Source: S143-63 sp964425855
GTDB lineage: Archaea > Thermoproteota > Thermoprotei_A > Sulfolobales > Acidilobaceae
Length of the DNA stretch: 17,043 bases
Assembly (NCBI GenBank): GCA_964425855.1
Contig: CAYROE010000022.1
Coordinates: forward strand, 1-17,043
Direction: 5' to 3'
A program made the translations under genes and the position numbers. The notes beneath the pieces were generated by a model, which worked only from the letters and a program-made list of their open reading frames with translations, was not told the origin of the DNA and did not search any database. The first letter of the stretch is position 1, and each line of letters opens with the position of its first letter. This document shows, piece after piece, positions 5,258-13,590 of the stretch.

Positions 5258-6577
5258 ATGATGACGCCTGCCGATTTCTTGATACGGATGCTGATTGCGC
5301 TTCTAGGAGGAATGCTAATAGGATTAGAGAGGGAAAGAGCTCAGACAAGCTCTATCGCTAGAGAGAAAGGAAGTATCCCTGGACTAAGGAGCTTTGGATT
5401 ACTGAGCTTGTTCGGCGGCCTTATTGGTTATCTCTCAGTGGCGCAAGGAGACCAGAGAGTCGATGTATCACTTGTTGCCGTAAGTTATCTAGCCTTATCG
5501 GCGCTCGTTATTCTCTATGCTTACTCCAGAATGGTTAAGAGAGGAGTATCGGGTATAACAACTTACATTGTCATGTTCACAACCTTTGTCATAGGGTTCC
5601 TCTCTGGAATAGGTCTTGTACTAGAATCTGCTGGGTCGAGTGTGATTGTGACTCTGGTTCTAGCACTCAAGAACCCGGCAGAGAAAATAGCAATGACACT
5701 TAACTATGACGAGCTACTAGCAATGCTAGAAGTAGCTGCATTAGCATTAGTGTTCGGGCCTTTGATACAGTCCTATGCGGAGCAGAGTGGCCTAAGTATT
5801 GTATTTAAGATATACTTGTTCTTCACGATTATATTGATGATATCTTTTGCAAGCTATATGACGGCTAAAGCCTGGGGAGCAAAGGGATTATTTTATGCCG
5901 CGCTTCTCGGATCTCTTGTTAATAGTGAGGCGACGGCTAGTAGCACGGCGCTCGTTGTATCACGGATAAGTAATCTAGTGGATAGGAAACGATTATTGGG
6001 GAGCTTGATTCCTCTAGTAATAGCTACCGCACAAGCAAAGCTCGCTATTCTCGGTATAATCGGAACCTATCTATTTGCTGACATAATATATGGAGATGTT
6101 GTATTAGCAGGGCTTCTAATAATCCTCGTAGCAGTGGTTATAGGCTATATATCGGCGGCAAAAACCTCAACGTATACCTCTACCCTGCAACAAGTAGAGA
6201 TCCAGAGCCCACTATCATGGAGCACAGCTCTAAAAGGAGCGGTGGCATATGGAGTACTGACTGGCCTGTTCCTTATACTCCCTAAGACAAGCATAGGAAG
6301 CTGGTACGGGATGCCCCTACTATTATCCTTCATAGGTGGACTCGTTAACGCAACAGCGGTAATTCTCTCCATAGGCACAAGTGTGGCGTCCCTTTCACAT
6401 TGTCAAATCATTTCGTCAATTCTACTTACGATAAGCGCGGCCTCGATAAACAAAATCCTCTATATAAACACGGCACGTCTTTCAAGAGAAGAGTTCAAGG
6501 CCATAATAGCGTGGAGCGTAATAATGTCTCTTGTCCCAATAATCATCTTATTAGCAGTGGCATCAAACTGTTTCTAG
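5258..6577 (+). CDS. MgtC/SapB–DUF4010 family integral membrane protein
   Basis: This 439-residue protein has about 11–12 hydrophobic segments. The N-terminal part resembles the MgtC/SapB domain (RMLIALLGGMLIGLERERAQ, then GLRSFGLLSLFGGLIGYLS). The rest resembles DUF4010, with the NPAEKIAMTLNYDELLAMLEVAALALVFGPLIQ segment and a conserved-looking SLVNSEATASSTAL motif. Two-domain proteins of this type are widespread in archaea and bacteria. Their transport role, often linked to Mg2+, is not proven. Two successive ATGs (5258 and 5261) are possible, preceded by GGTGAT at 5246–5251. It is probably co-transcribed with the gene at 4731. Its substrate cannot be told from the sequence. Confidence 0.85.
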   Translation: MMTPADFLIRMLIALLGGMLIGLERERAQTSSIAREKGSIPGLRSFGLLSLFGGLIGYLSVAQGDQRVDVSLVAVSYLALSALVILYAYSRMVKRGVSGITTYIVMFTTFVIGFLSGIGLVLESAGSSVIVTLVLALKNPAEKIAMTLNYDELLAMLEVAALALVFGPLIQSYAEQSGLSIVFKIYLFFTIILMISFASYMTAKAWGAKGLFYAALLGSLVNSEATASSTALVVSRISNLVDRKRLLGSLIPLVIATAQAKLAILGIIGTYLFADIIYGDVVLAGLLIILVAVVIGYISAAKTSTYTSTLQQVEIQSPLSWSTALKGAVAYGVLTGLFLILPKTSIGSWYGMPLLLSFIGGLVNATAVILSIGTSVASLSHCQIISSILLTISAASINKILYINTARLSREEFKAIIAWSVIMSLVPIIILLAVASNCF

Positions 6578-6640
6578 CCACTACGCTTTTCAAGAACGCC
6601 AGTCTGTTTGATTACTCTACAAGATAATGCAGAAGTATTT

Positions 6641-6728
6641 TGGTGCGGGGGGTGGGATTTGAACCCACGCAGGCCTACGCCATCGGGTCCTAAGCCCGAC
6701 CCCTTTGACCAGGCTCGGGCACCCCCGC
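6641..6728 (-). tRNA. tRNA-Leu (anticodon UAG), CCA encoded
   Basis: On the minus strand the acceptor stem is GCGGGGG (6728–6722) with CCCCCGC (6651–6645), then discriminator A (6644) and an encoded CCA (6643–6641). The anticodon stem TCGGG/CCCGA closes the loop CTTAGGA, giving anticodon UAG, which reads leucine codon CUA. A long variable arm (TGGCGTAGGCCTGC) and the T arm GTGGG-TTCAAAT-CCCAC complete the molecule. There is no intron. It lies 41 bases downstream of the DUF2258-like gene on the same strand. Confidence 0.96.
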
Positions 6729-6769
6729 ACTGTCCTCTTGAAAAATTGATATGTAGTGTCTTATTAGGA

Positions 6770-7447
6770 TTACGATTCCTCTTCTTCCTCTTCCAGGCTT
6801 ACGAGCGCTAATATCTCACGATAGATTCTCTCGGCAATTCTCTTCTCCACGTCATCGGCGTCAGATAGAAGCTGGGAGAGGTTATCTTTCAGGTAGGAAT
6901 CTATATCGTCGCTCACTTCGACGATTTTCTTTTTTATAACCTTTGGAGCCGGCACTAGTACTGATGCTCTCACTATTGCCTGGCCGTTTATAGGTGTTAT
7001 CATTATTGCTCCTGCGTCCTGGTCCTGGTAGACAAGCTTGAATATTATGTCTCCGGTGTCGGTTTCTCCAAGTCTCTCTAGTTGGTAACTCGGCTCTTCT
7101 TCTAGGACCTCCTCTGCTCTGGATAACACCGTCTTAAGTTTAGATTCAACTTCTTCATCTGGCACTCTCTTCCATACTTGGACTGCTAACGTGTCCAGCA
7201 GCCATTTTATTTCTCCATCTTCTATCTCGTAGTCTACACTTATCCTGACGACGTCTCCCTTATCCACTTGTAGACTAGTTACTAGAATCTCGAAAAGTAG
7301 CCTATTGAACTCGCCGGCCGCCTGTGCAACTTTTTTCGCGTCTATTTCACCGTTCTTTATCTTGTCTTTAAGCTGTGCGAAAAGGACCCTCCGAACCTTA
7401 TCTGCATAGCCTCCTGCTATAACGAGCCCGCTTCTCAATGTAGGCAT
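6770..7447 (-). CDS. DUF2258-family protein, possibly ThermoDBP-related single-strand DNA-binding protein
   Basis: The 225-residue product starts MPTLRSGLVIAGGYADKVRRVLFAQ, which I recall as the N-terminal signature of crenarchaeal DUF2258 proteins. I believe this family includes the ThermoDBP-related single-strand DNA-binding proteins; that link is from memory. A mixed alpha/beta N-terminal half (to about 170) is followed by a helical segment with leucine-zipper-like spacing (about 178–215). The end is an acidic tail of six consecutive Glu (EEEEEES), reminiscent of the acidic tails of SSB proteins. ThermoDBP also pairs a DNA-binding domain with a C-terminal coiled coil. The ATG at 7447 has GAGGCG before it and a TATA-like box 24–33 bases upstream, so the leader is very short. 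Confidence 0.65.
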   Translation of the reverse strand: MPTLRSGLVIAGGYADKVRRVLFAQLKDKIKNGEIDAKKVAQAAGEFNRLLFEILVTSLQVDKGDVVRISVDYEIEDGEIKWLLDTLAVQVWKRVPDEEVESKLKTVLSRAEEVLEEEPSYQLERLGETDTGDIIFKLVYQDQDAGAIMITPINGQAIVRASVLVPAPKVIKKKIVEVSDDIDSYLKDNLSQLLSDADDVEKRIAERIYREILALVSLEEEEEES

Positions 7448-7470
7448 GGTTCTCGCCTCTTTTATCCCAC

Positions 7471-7480
7471 ATTTATAATA
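7471..7480 (-). promoter_or_regulatory. TATA box of the DUF2258-like gene
   Basis: Read on the minus strand this is TATTATAAAT, centred about 28 bases before the ATG at 7447. This predicts a nearly leaderless mRNA. Confidence 0.5.
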
Positions 7481-7679
7481 ATATATTGTTTCAATAAATG
7501 ATAAAAGAATATACTCAAGAAAACACTTACTCGGCCAACATTAAATTATAATCCTACAGATATACATTGAGCAAGTTGAGAGCCGACTCCAGACTAATAA
7601 TGAAGGGTATGAGGAGCCGACCACCGTAAGACCCTGGTGCACTAGCGGCCAGGGGATGACAAGCGATAATTTAGTTATT
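7481..7679. other. Gene-free stretch with a GC-rich hairpin
   Basis: Between the two minus-strand genes I find no ORF. From 7481 to 7570 it is AT-rich. From 7575 to 7665 it becomes more GC-rich and holds an 8-bp direct repeat GAGCCGAC (7580–7587 and 7614–7621) and a hairpin CCCTGG (7632–7637)/CCAGGG (7649–7654) with an 11-nt loop. A box-C-like ATGAGGA is at 7609–7615, but no matching box D. It could hold an unrecognised small RNA on either strand. Confidence 0.3.
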
Positions 7680-8204
7680 TTACCTGAGATAATTGTAGTC
7701 TATGGATTCTTCCTCTTCCACTGAGTAGCTTCCCGTATTTTCTAAGTGCCATATTATCTCGACTACTTCGTCAGGGGCCCCATTAACGAAGAGGATTCCA
7801 ACTCCATGGTTCTCAATAACATTGCCTAGATAGAGATAGGCTGTCTTTGAGAGATTTCCTTTTTTCGAATAGAATATGAGCAGGGGCTTTTTCCCCAACT
7901 CCTTTATCTTCTCTAGATAAGGGATAAGCTCTGTAATAATTCTGTAAGATTCTCTTCCTGTGAGTAGATACCCGGGGCTAAGCACCACGATATAGGCGAT
8001 GAATTTTGAGCCACGGACTATGACGACAGGTGGTAAATCGTTATCGAAGTCTGCTTTGTTTGCATCGAACCCTTTAAGGTGTTCAAGCAGTTTCAGGGCC
8101 TCTTCCTTCGCAGTATTCACGTTGAGAACGATTCGGGGATCATTTATTCCTTCCTTCATGATTTTGTCTATTAGTGTTTCCTCTGCCAGCGAGATCATCG
8201 CCAT
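7680..8204 (-). CDS. Unrecognised 174-residue protein, probably soluble
   Basis: I do not recognise this protein. It is predicted to be cytoplasmic: no signal peptide or membrane helix is evident. Alternating hydrophobic strands and helices (PPVVIVRGSKFIAYIVVLSP; KPLLIFYSKKG; GVGILFVNGAPDEVVEIIWHLE) suggest an alpha/beta fold. The C-terminus is acidic (VEEEESIDYNYLR), echoing the acidic tail of its downstream neighbour. The ATG at 8204 is preceded on the minus strand by a purine-rich GATGATGGG and, 27–34 bases upstream, by a TATA-like GATATATG (8231–8238). Codon use matches its neighbours, so it is probably a real native gene. Confidence 0.75.
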   Translation of the reverse strand: MAMISLAEETLIDKIMKEGINDPRIVLNVNTAKEEALKLLEHLKGFDANKADFDNDLPPVVIVRGSKFIAYIVVLSPGYLLTGRESYRIITELIPYLEKIKELGKKPLLIFYSKKGNLSKTAYLYLGNVIENHGVGILFVNGAPDEVVEIIWHLENTGSYSVEEEESIDYNYLR

Positions 8205-8230
8205 TTCCCATCATCTTTGTTTCTCTGCAA

Positions 8231-8238
8231 CATATATC
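8231..8238 (-). promoter_or_regulatory. TATA-like box of the gene ending at 7680
   Basis: GATATATG on the minus strand lies 27–34 bases before the ATG at 8204, the expected spacing for a short-leader archaeal transcript. Confidence 0.45.
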
Positions 8239-8341
8239 CTTGATACTATACTGGTTGACCGACAATATAATATTCTGGATAGCAGGCTAGCTTGTTTTTA
8301 ACTATACATGTAGACTGTTATCTTATCGAGAGGGATTACTA

Positions 8342-9631
8342 TTGGAGCAGAGGAGAATGCTACCGATTATGGTTACTCTAGTGCTAAGTATGATAATTAC
8401 ACCACTGATAGATGTCTCTGCTGCAGAAAATACTATCTCTGTTAACCTTGTCTATAATGGGCGCGTCTTCCTCGAAGAACAAGTATGCTGTCGTGGAATC
8501 CCAGTATCGATAGCTAGCATCGGAGACAAAGTAGGCGTAATAGTATATTATAGTGGGAACTACACTAGTATCCTTTATATTGTTGACAAGACTTCTACCG
8601 ATATAATCGATAAACGAGCATTTGATGAAAGCCGCCCCCTCTGCATGGAAAAGATCTCGAACACCCTTCTAGACATCGTCTTCTACAGGGGATCATCTAT
8701 AGAAGAATACATATATGACCTTGCAGAGTCCCGGCTGATCCCCGGGTTTAGGTATCCAGCACCTTCTGGCTCGGTGATAAATGGATGTACAATAAGCAAT
8801 GGAAACTACATGATATATGGCTCTAAGATAGACCCCATAAATGGCTATCAGAATCTATTACTAGTACTGGGATCTACTGGAAATAAAATAAACGAGCTGG
8901 TCTGGGGATCAGCGGGAGATGAAGCAATTCTAGACGCAAAAGCTTCAACAGAGACAGTATATGTACTATCACTTAACGCCACCAGTGGAGATAACCTTAC
9001 ACTATACTCGATTGACGGCCTCCAAGGACCTCCTAGGTCACTAACAACCATAATAGGTTTCAAGCCTATAGGGCTTGACACCGGCAACAACGACACAGTC
9101 ATTATACTAGGAAGAACAGCGAAGAACACTCCAGGATTTATAATATACAACACTAGCGGTCAAAGACTAGTAGAGATCAACCGGACAAGTATAGTTTTCT
9201 TAAACTCTGTGTTCATAGACAAAGATCTGTTACTCGTGGCAGGATACATGTACAACCAGACAACCCACGTAACCGACGGAATACTATTACTAGAACCTAT
9301 CTCGATGATCTCAACGTATACGAATATAACCCCTATACTTGTAACTGGAAAAGACAACGTCTCCATAACATCACTCACTACCGATCAGAGCACCCTAATA
9401 GTAGGAGGCTTACAAGGATACGTGCCCTTCATTGCATTCTACAATATCTTGACCCAAGAACCACCAACAGAAACTATTACCACAAATAGTAACACCACTG
9501 GGTTACCCGAACAAAACAACATTGAACAAATTATAGCCGCATCACTATTACTAGGACTGATCGGAATCATAACCCTAACATATATCTTGAAGAAAAGGAA
9601 ACTTTCCAAAAACAAACTAGGAAAGGATTAA
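8342..9631 (+). CDS. Secreted, C-terminally anchored surface protein, possible beta-propeller
   Basis: I do not recognise a named family. The N-terminus has basic residues, a hydrophobic core (residues 6–22) and a likely cleavage site near VSA-AEN (about 27), a Sec signal peptide. A large ectodomain follows, then one membrane helix (about 396–416) and a basic cytoplasmic tail (KKRKLSKNK). The ectodomain has many strand-like segments with recurring GSAGDEAILDAKAS…VYVLS and GYxPFIAFYN patterns, like beta-propeller repeats; this is inference. Asn-X-Ser/Thr sequons are common, and a Cys-Cys pair (residues 49–50) plus two nearby Cys suggest disulfides. TTG at 8342 follows GAGAGGG (8330–8336); an in-frame ATG at 8357 is possible. 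The next gene also encodes a surface protein. Confidence 0.72.
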   Translation: MEQRRMLPIMVTLVLSMIITPLIDVSAAENTISVNLVYNGRVFLEEQVCCRGIPVSIASIGDKVGVIVYYSGNYTSILYIVDKTSTDIIDKRAFDESRPLCMEKISNTLLDIVFYRGSSIEEYIYDLAESRLIPGFRYPAPSGSVINGCTISNGNYMIYGSKIDPINGYQNLLLVLGSTGNKINELVWGSAGDEAILDAKASTETVYVLSLNATSGDNLTLYSIDGLQGPPRSLTTIIGFKPIGLDTGNNDTVIILGRTAKNTPGFIIYNTSGQRLVEINRTSIVFLNSVFIDKDLLLVAGYMYNQTTHVTDGILLLEPISMISTYTNITPILVTGKDNVSITSLTTDQSTLIVGGLQGYVPFIAFYNILTQEPPTETITTNSNTTGLPEQNNIEQIIAASLLLGLIGIITLTYILKKRKLSKNKLGKD

Positions 9632-9730
9632 CCTAGTAAAATAGCATTTTCCTAAATTATACAGCAATTATATCCAGCATGCTCTCCCCCCCACCTAACC
9701 AGAAAATACCTAAGACATACGGGGCATAGA

Positions 9731-11515
9731 ATGAGAAGAGGGCTAAGCGAATTACTAGGAGCCATGATAATAACAATAATTGCATTATCACTTGCAGCAA
9801 CATACATACATGTAATAGATACAGCCAACAAAAAGCTTATTGAACAGATAGAACTGAAAGAGCGAAAATTAGAAGTTCTTGGAGCATCAATAATAGTTCA
9901 AGCGTATCCATCCGATACAGGAAAATTAAACATAACGATGATCTCGCAAATAGCTCTTTCACCACAATACATAATTATATTGGATAAAACAAGTGGAGTA
10001 ACGAGAATAATCGAGACACGAAACCTATCAATAATACCCGGCCAGCAGGCCATAATTACTATAGACTACAACTATACGTGTCAACCGATAAAAATCATGA
10101 TAATAGACGAGTCCGGAGCAGTCATATCAAGAAGCTATACATATCAGGATTGTATAGATTCATTAACAACAGGTACTCAATACTATGACCCAATAACAAA
10201 AACAATATCAAGAATCATAACATATACAGGACGATCAACCAGCACGATACTCGTAAACCAACCACTTGATATAAATCTATCTCTAGTCACCCCAGGGTTC
10301 TCTATAACGAATTCGTCAGTGACATTCGATGTGTATCGAGAAGACACATACCTTGGTAGAATAACCATAGGTCAAGAGATACATGTTCTAGAAGTAAACA
10401 GGACAACAGTGTATATCGGGGCAATGACATACAAGGACCTCTCATTGCTCTATATCAGACTAGACTCGAACCATACAATAACACATTTCCTAGGGGAGAT
10501 AAACGCCTCGATGAACCTAAAAGCAGTCTACTCTGGAGTAAGTTTCAGGCCATACGGAGGACTACAAGACACCACGCTAATGATACCATACGCGTCACAG
10601 ATCGATGGTTCGATATACTATAAATTTATGAGAAAAATAGTCTCAGGATCACTCACCTACACCTACATATACATATATAATAATGCTTCCGTTTCATTCA
10701 CATCAGATAACGTACTCCTACTAGCATATGCGAGCCAAGACAAACCACTGGGAGGACAAATAGATCTCAATATAAAAATAAGAAAAATAATAGGAATAGA
10801 TCCCCTAACGCGGACAACTTACATAGGAAGAATAAACGGTCAAACAATTATTAGAGCAGCCTTTATAGAAGCATCACCAGAGGATCCACCAACTAAAGCC
10901 TACACAGGCCTCCTCGAGGAATTCCAAGATATTAACATAAACCTTGAGGCAAAAACCAACAACACTCTAAGAGGCACATGGAACCTAGCTTTACACGAAC
11001 ATATCTCATTGACCACGACCACGCCTGTAGACATATATCTAGCATTATCAATACCGCCACAACTCTATCTAAATACATCATATTATCTCGATACAACAAC
11101 TAGCTCAACGTCAAATACATATATAGTAGAAATAATCGGGACAACAAAGCCGCAGAAACTACCGCTACCATGGAGCATACCCATAAACATAATAATCGAA
11201 GACGATAACCAGACCACAACCCTAACAATAACAAGAGAACCAGCGAGCATATACGTTACAGGAACATCTTTAACTCCGATAACAACAGTATTCCCGCTGG
11301 ACACGATCCGGGCTGATACAATATATGCAATTAGACTAAACACCACACCTTTTCATTATCCTATAACCATACTATACAATGGAACAACAATATTCGCAAA
11401 GAACACCCAGGCAACAGTACAAGAACTACAAGAAACCATACAATCAAGCGCCGCAATAATTTATACGGAAGAAGAATCAAGGGCACCAGTAATTATACTG
11501 ATAAACGGATACTAG
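9731..11515 (+). CDS. Large surface protein with type IV pilin-like leader
   Basis: The N-terminus MRRGLSELLGAMIITIIAL is a class III (pilin/archaellin-type) signal: a short basic leader, a likely prepilin-peptidase site after Gly4, a Glu shortly after, and a hydrophobic helix to about residue 28. A charged helical stretch (about 30–48) leads into roughly 540 residues rich in Thr, Ser, Ile and Tyr with strand-like patterns and well over ten Asn-X-Ser/Thr sequons. Only two Cys stand out (about residues 117 and 138), possibly a disulfide. At 594 residues it is far longer than an ordinary pilin, so it may be a pilus-tip adhesin or a surface binding protein held by the pilin helix. I cannot assign a family to the ectodomain. 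It lies 99 bases after the tail-anchored surface protein gene, same strand. Confidence 0.75.
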   Translation: MRRGLSELLGAMIITIIALSLAATYIHVIDTANKKLIEQIELKERKLEVLGASIIVQAYPSDTGKLNITMISQIALSPQYIIILDKTSGVTRIIETRNLSIIPGQQAIITIDYNYTCQPIKIMIIDESGAVISRSYTYQDCIDSLTTGTQYYDPITKTISRIITYTGRSTSTILVNQPLDINLSLVTPGFSITNSSVTFDVYREDTYLGRITIGQEIHVLEVNRTTVYIGAMTYKDLSLLYIRLDSNHTITHFLGEINASMNLKAVYSGVSFRPYGGLQDTTLMIPYASQIDGSIYYKFMRKIVSGSLTYTYIYIYNNASVSFTSDNVLLLAYASQDKPLGGQIDLNIKIRKIIGIDPLTRTTYIGRINGQTIIRAAFIEASPEDPPTKAYTGLLEEFQDININLEAKTNNTLRGTWNLALHEHISLTTTTPVDIYLALSIPPQLYLNTSYYLDTTTSSTSNTYIVEIIGTTKPQKLPLPWSIPINIIIEDDNQTTTLTITREPASIYVTGTSLTPITTVFPLDTIRADTIYAIRLNTTPFHYPITILYNGTTIFAKNTQATVQELQETIQSSAAIIYTEEESRAPVIILINGY

Positions 11516-11616
11516 GAGAACTAGTCAATCTATACACGTGATCAAATGCAATAAACCGTTCTCACAACACTTAATAAGAGGAGTACAAACACCAGACACA
11601 CCATAGGTGTACCGCT

Positions 11617-12822
11617 TTGAAAACGAACCCTGACTATAATACAAGAGTAGACTTATTTAAGGAAAGTCCCACCAGGAAAATAGATGTTATCAAAGAAAAA
11701 CTACAACTAGAAGGAAAAGACATCATACTCCTATCCACAGGACAACCAAGCATCCCCCCACCCAGATGGGCTAGAGAAAAACTTGCAGAAGAACTCCTAG
11801 AAGAATCAATGTGGCTCTACGCATATACACCAACCCAAGGAAGAAAATCTGTGCTAGAAGCAATAAGAAGAGAACTTGAAGAACACGGGCTAAACCTAGG
11901 AGAAAGACAAATAACACTAACAGCAGGTGGACAGTCAGCACTATTCGCCACGATCACAGTACTCTTCAAGCAGGGCGACAATGTAGTCGTCTTCGACCCA
12001 ATGTACTTCGGATACTGGCCCCTACTAGACTACGTCGGAGTAAACGTAATAGACATAGTAGAAGATATAAGGCAAGGATTCAAGCCTGACCTCGATAAAC
12101 TAGAAGAAATAGCCAGCGAAAAGAAGATAAAAGCAGTCATACTCGTCACACCGGACAACCCCACAGGACGAATAATAACACGAAAAGAAGCAGAAAGACT
12201 CGCATCACTCGCAGAAAAACACGGATTCTACATAATAGTAGACGAAGCCTACAGAACACTAGTCTACGAAGGAGAACACCACTACATATACAAATACGCC
12301 CCCCACAGGGTAATAGCACTCAACGCTTTCAGCAAGGACCCAGGGATACCCGGCTGGAGACTAGGATTCGCCTACGGACCCGAATGGATAATACAACGAA
12401 TAAAACTAGTCGTCCAAGAAACAGTCTACTGCACGCCCTCAGTAGCCCAAAGACTAGTAGAAATATATCTATTAGACAGGGAAAGACGAAGAGAGCACAT
12501 CGAGAGAGTCAAACAAATCTACAAGAGCAAGAGAGACGCCATGATAAGCGAAATAGAGAAAACCCTGCCAAAAGCAGAATACGTCAAGCCAAAAGGAGGA
12601 ATGTTCCTCTTCCTAAACTTAGAAAAATACCTCAAGCCAAAATCAATAACCGCAGAACAACTAAGCCTAAAACTACTAGAAGAAAAAGGAGTAGCCACAG
12701 TACCAGGATCCTACTTCAGCAAACACTACAAATACGCTCTCAGACTAAGCTTCGTAAGCGAAACACCCGAAAGAATAAGAGAAGGAATACACCGACTAGC
12801 ACAACTACTCGGAGAAATTTAA
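11617..12822 (+). CDS. Class I/II PLP-dependent aminotransferase
   Basis: The 401-residue product has all marks of the aspartate-aminotransferase fold (type I): STGQPSIPPP near the N-terminus, the substrate loop YTPTQGRKSVLEAI, TAGGQSALFAT, VTPDNPTGRI with the conserved Asn, VDEAYRTLVY with the cofactor Asp and Tyr, and the lysine motif NAFSKDPGIPGWRLGF. The PLP-binding lysine is residue 240, and the final substrate-binding Arg lies in YALRLSFV. It transfers amino groups between an amino acid and a 2-oxo acid; the substrate cannot be decided from sequence. TTG at 11617 is the best start: AGGTG lies just upstream, and a TATA-like CTTAATAAG near 11569–11577 would give a leader of roughly 15–20 bases. 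It may be co-transcribed with the MarC gene 61 bases on. Confidence 0.92.
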   Translation: MKTNPDYNTRVDLFKESPTRKIDVIKEKLQLEGKDIILLSTGQPSIPPPRWAREKLAEELLEESMWLYAYTPTQGRKSVLEAIRRELEEHGLNLGERQITLTAGGQSALFATITVLFKQGDNVVVFDPMYFGYWPLLDYVGVNVIDIVEDIRQGFKPDLDKLEEIASEKKIKAVILVTPDNPTGRIITRKEAERLASLAEKHGFYIIVDEAYRTLVYEGEHHYIYKYAPHRVIALNAFSKDPGIPGWRLGFAYGPEWIIQRIKLVVQETVYCTPSVAQRLVEIYLLDRERRREHIERVKQIYKSKRDAMISEIEKTLPKAEYVKPKGGMFLFLNLEKYLKPKSITAEQLSLKLLEEKGVATVPGSYFSKHYKYALRLSFVSETPERIREGIHRLAQLLGEI

Positions 12823-12883
12823 GAATCCCCAGGCAACCCCACACGAAACACTCAAGCACCCCAGCAATCAAGAGGAGAGAGCA

Positions 12884-13471
12884 ATGCCGACAATAGTACT
12901 AGACCCTACACCATACATAATGCTCTTCATAGTACTAGACCCAGTCGGAATAATCCCATACTACCAAGCAATAATAAGCAAAGTACCACCATCATCTCGC
13001 AAAGAAGTATTACGAAGAGCCGTTTTAGCCGCACTAGCCATGCTCCTAGGATTCGCACTGCTAGGGGAGTACCTCTTCGGAATACTAGGAGTCACACTAG
13101 GCGATTTCCAAGTAGCGGCAGGACTAATACTCTTAATATACGCGGTATCAAGCATATTCGAGATAAACCTAGGTGCAACGGGTCAAGGCACCAGCGTAGC
13201 AATATTTCCTCTAGCGACACCCCTCCTGGCAGGACCCGGATCTATCACCACACTCATATACATCAAATACATCTATGGGCTAGGAACAGCAATAGCCGCC
13301 ACAGTAATCAACATAGCGCTAGCTTACCCTATCCTAGCATCGAGTAACCTTATACTAAGGTTCCTAGGCCGGCATGGATCACTGTTCATAGACAAGTTCA
13401 TGAGTCTCATACTAGCAGGATTCGCGGTATCAATAATAAGAGAAGGGATCCAAGCACTACTCGGTGGATAA
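12884..13471 (+). CDS. MarC-family (UPF0056) membrane protein
   Basis: The 195-residue product has about six membrane helices in the MarC arrangement. It carries the early family motif LFIVLDPVGIIPYYQAI, the middle motif FQVAAGLILLIYAVSSI, and IFPLATPLLAGPGSITTLIYIK, the strongly conserved PLATPLLAGPG signature. Despite the name (multiple antibiotic resistance), the role of MarC proteins is unknown; a small-molecule transporter is the usual guess. ATG at 12884 is preceded by AGAGGAGAGA (12871–12880). It lies 61 bases after the aminotransferase, so an amino-acid or metabolite export role is possible but unproven. Confidence 0.92.
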   Translation: MPTIVLDPTPYIMLFIVLDPVGIIPYYQAIISKVPPSSRKEVLRRAVLAALAMLLGFALLGEYLFGILGVTLGDFQVAAGLILLIYAVSSIFEINLGATGQGTSVAIFPLATPLLAGPGSITTLIYIKYIYGLGTAIAATVINIALAYPILASSNLILRFLGRHGSLFIDKFMSLILAGFAVSIIREGIQALLGG

Positions 13472-13561
13472 CATTGACTAAGACGCATTTCTGCAGAAAG
13501 ATGTTTGTTGAGGCACTGTAATAGTCCTTCAACGACGGGCCGTTGACAAATATTATGTCGA

Positions 13562-13571
13562 CTTATAGTTA
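13562..13571 (+). promoter_or_regulatory. TATA-like box upstream of the M20 peptidase gene
   Basis: CTTATAGTTA ends 19 bases before the ATG at 13591, with its centre about 25 bases away. This predicts a nearly leaderless transcript covering the peptidase, cysS and thiF-like genes. Confidence 0.45.
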
Positions 13572-13590
13572 GCAGACTCGGAGAACAAAG

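Noticed and set aside
5208..5290. Box-C-like ATGATGA/GTGATGA repeats near the MgtC-like gene start
   Set aside because: They come from a ribosome-binding site and tandem ATG codons. Guide and box D spacing do not fit.
6608..6811. 67-residue plus-strand ORF with WDLNPRRP
   Set aside because: It is antisense translation of tRNA-Leu; WDLNPR is a typical tRNA shadow.
12384..12896. 170-residue ORF rich in Arg, Lys, Thr and Asn
   Set aside because: It is an off-frame shadow of the aminotransferase, with low-complexity composition due to A-rich codons.
13529..13546. Hairpin TCAACG/CGTTGA followed by ACA, considered as an H/ACA RNA or terminator
   Set aside because: There is no pseudouridylation pocket, no kink-turn and no T-run; the stem is only 6 bp. 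The 119-base gap 13472–13590 shows nothing else but a TATA-like box near its end.
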